A DNA stretch of 6,355 nucleotides. Origin: Clostridia bacterium. GTDB taxonomy: Bacteria > Bacillota > Clostridia > Oscillospirales > CAG-382. A program made the position numbers and the translations under genes. Location: positions 1 through 6,355 of the forward strand of contig JAGDBE010000208.1 in assembly GCA_017959195.1 (NCBI GenBank), read 5' to 3'. Under the pieces are notes generated by a model. The model saw only the letters and a program-made list of their open reading frames with translations. It ran no database searches and was not told the origin of the DNA. Of the stretch, positions 6,094-6,355 are shown one piece after another; position 1 is the stretch's first letter, and every line of letters begins with the position of its first letter.

Positions 6094-6094
6094 T

Positions 6095-6355
6095 ATGACG
6101 TTTGACTTGAAATTTACGAAGATGCAGGCGTACGGCAACGATTACGTCTATATCGAAACGATAACCCAGAACATAAAGAACTTAAACGAACTTTCGAGAT
6201 TTCTGTCCGACAGGCATTACGGCGTCGGCGGCGACGGAATGATACTCATATGCCCGTCGAATATCGCGGATTTCCGCATGCGCGTTTTCAATCCCGACGG
6301 AACGGAAGCCGAAATGTGCGGAAACGGTATCAGAAGCGTCGGAAAATACGTTTAC
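6095..6355 (+). CDS. dapF: Diaminopimelate epimerase, N-terminal part (cut by window end)
   Basis: The enzyme converts LL- to meso-diaminopimelate without a cofactor, the last-but-one step to lysine and the source of the peptidoglycan crosslinking residue. Only the first 87 codons are in the window; the full protein is usually about 270-290 residues. Landmarks are KMQAYGNDYVYIE (9-21, a variant of the usual KMHGLGND motif, with N15 matching the substrate-contacting asparagine), SDRHYGVGGDG (38-48), N66 in VFNPDG, and EMCGNGIR (73-80) with C75, the first of the two catalytic cysteines. The second cysteine and C-terminal domain lie beyond the end. The ATG follows the preceding stop after one base, and GGAAAG (6079-6084) inside the previous gene can serve as ribosome site 10 bases upstream, so the two genes are likely co-transcribed and perhaps translationally coupled. 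Confidence 0.95.
   Translation, partial: MTFDLKFTKMQAYGNDYVYIETITQNIKNLNELSRFLSDRHYGVGGDGMILICPSNIADFRMRVFNPDGTEAEMCGNGIRSVGKYVY

Overview
The window looks like ordinary chromosomal DNA of a low-to-mid GC Bacillota, probably an anaerobic Clostridia-type gut or sediment lineage. That assignment is an inference from three things: an S-layer-homology (SLH) surface protein, near-consensus sigma-A promoters in AT-rich spacers with AAGGA/GGAG ribosome sites, and heavy use of AGA and ATA codons. No tRNA, rRNA, CRISPR array, insertion sequence or phage gene was seen.

Layout. Bases 2-466 hold the 3' part (or all) of a GNAT N-acetyltransferase gene on the + strand, with a sharp drop in GC part-way through. 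Bases 467-585 are a convergent spacer with two hairpin terminators, one for each flanking gene. Bases 586-1527 (- strand) encode a complete Na+/Ca2+ exchanger-type antiporter with both alpha-repeats and all four key ion-binding positions. Bases 1528-1771 are a divergent spacer with one good promoter for each direction. Bases 1772-3526 (+) encode a secreted protein with a signal peptide, a long Gly-Ser tract made of 18-bp tandem repeats, three SLH modules and a C-terminal transglutaminase-like domain. Only 29 bases later, 3556-4707 (+) encodes a group I (NifS/IscS-type) cysteine desulfurase. Bases 4708-4923 are a regulatory spacer with a weak terminator and a promoter that matches TTGACA-17-TATAAT exactly. 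Bases 4924-6093 (+) encode a PLP enzyme of the Cys/Met-metabolism (trans-sulfuration) family. Bases 6095-6355 (+) are the 5' part of dapF, cut by the window end.

How the genes may work together. The cysteine desulfurase consumes cysteine to mobilise sulfur, and the next gene interconverts or makes cystathionine, cysteine or homocysteine, so the right half is a small sulfur amino-acid neighbourhood. The trans-sulfuration enzyme and dapF appear to form one transcription unit; both belong to the aspartate family (methionine side, and diaminopimelate/lysine and peptidoglycan side). The SLH-transglutaminase protein acts at the cell surface and may share a transcript with the desulfurase, but a functional link between them is not shown.

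No clearly new biological system is visible. The points most worth a second look are the composition break inside the GNAT gene, the layout of the SLH/Gly-Ser/transglutaminase protein with its expandable 18-bp repeat, and its cysteine-rich catalytic domain.
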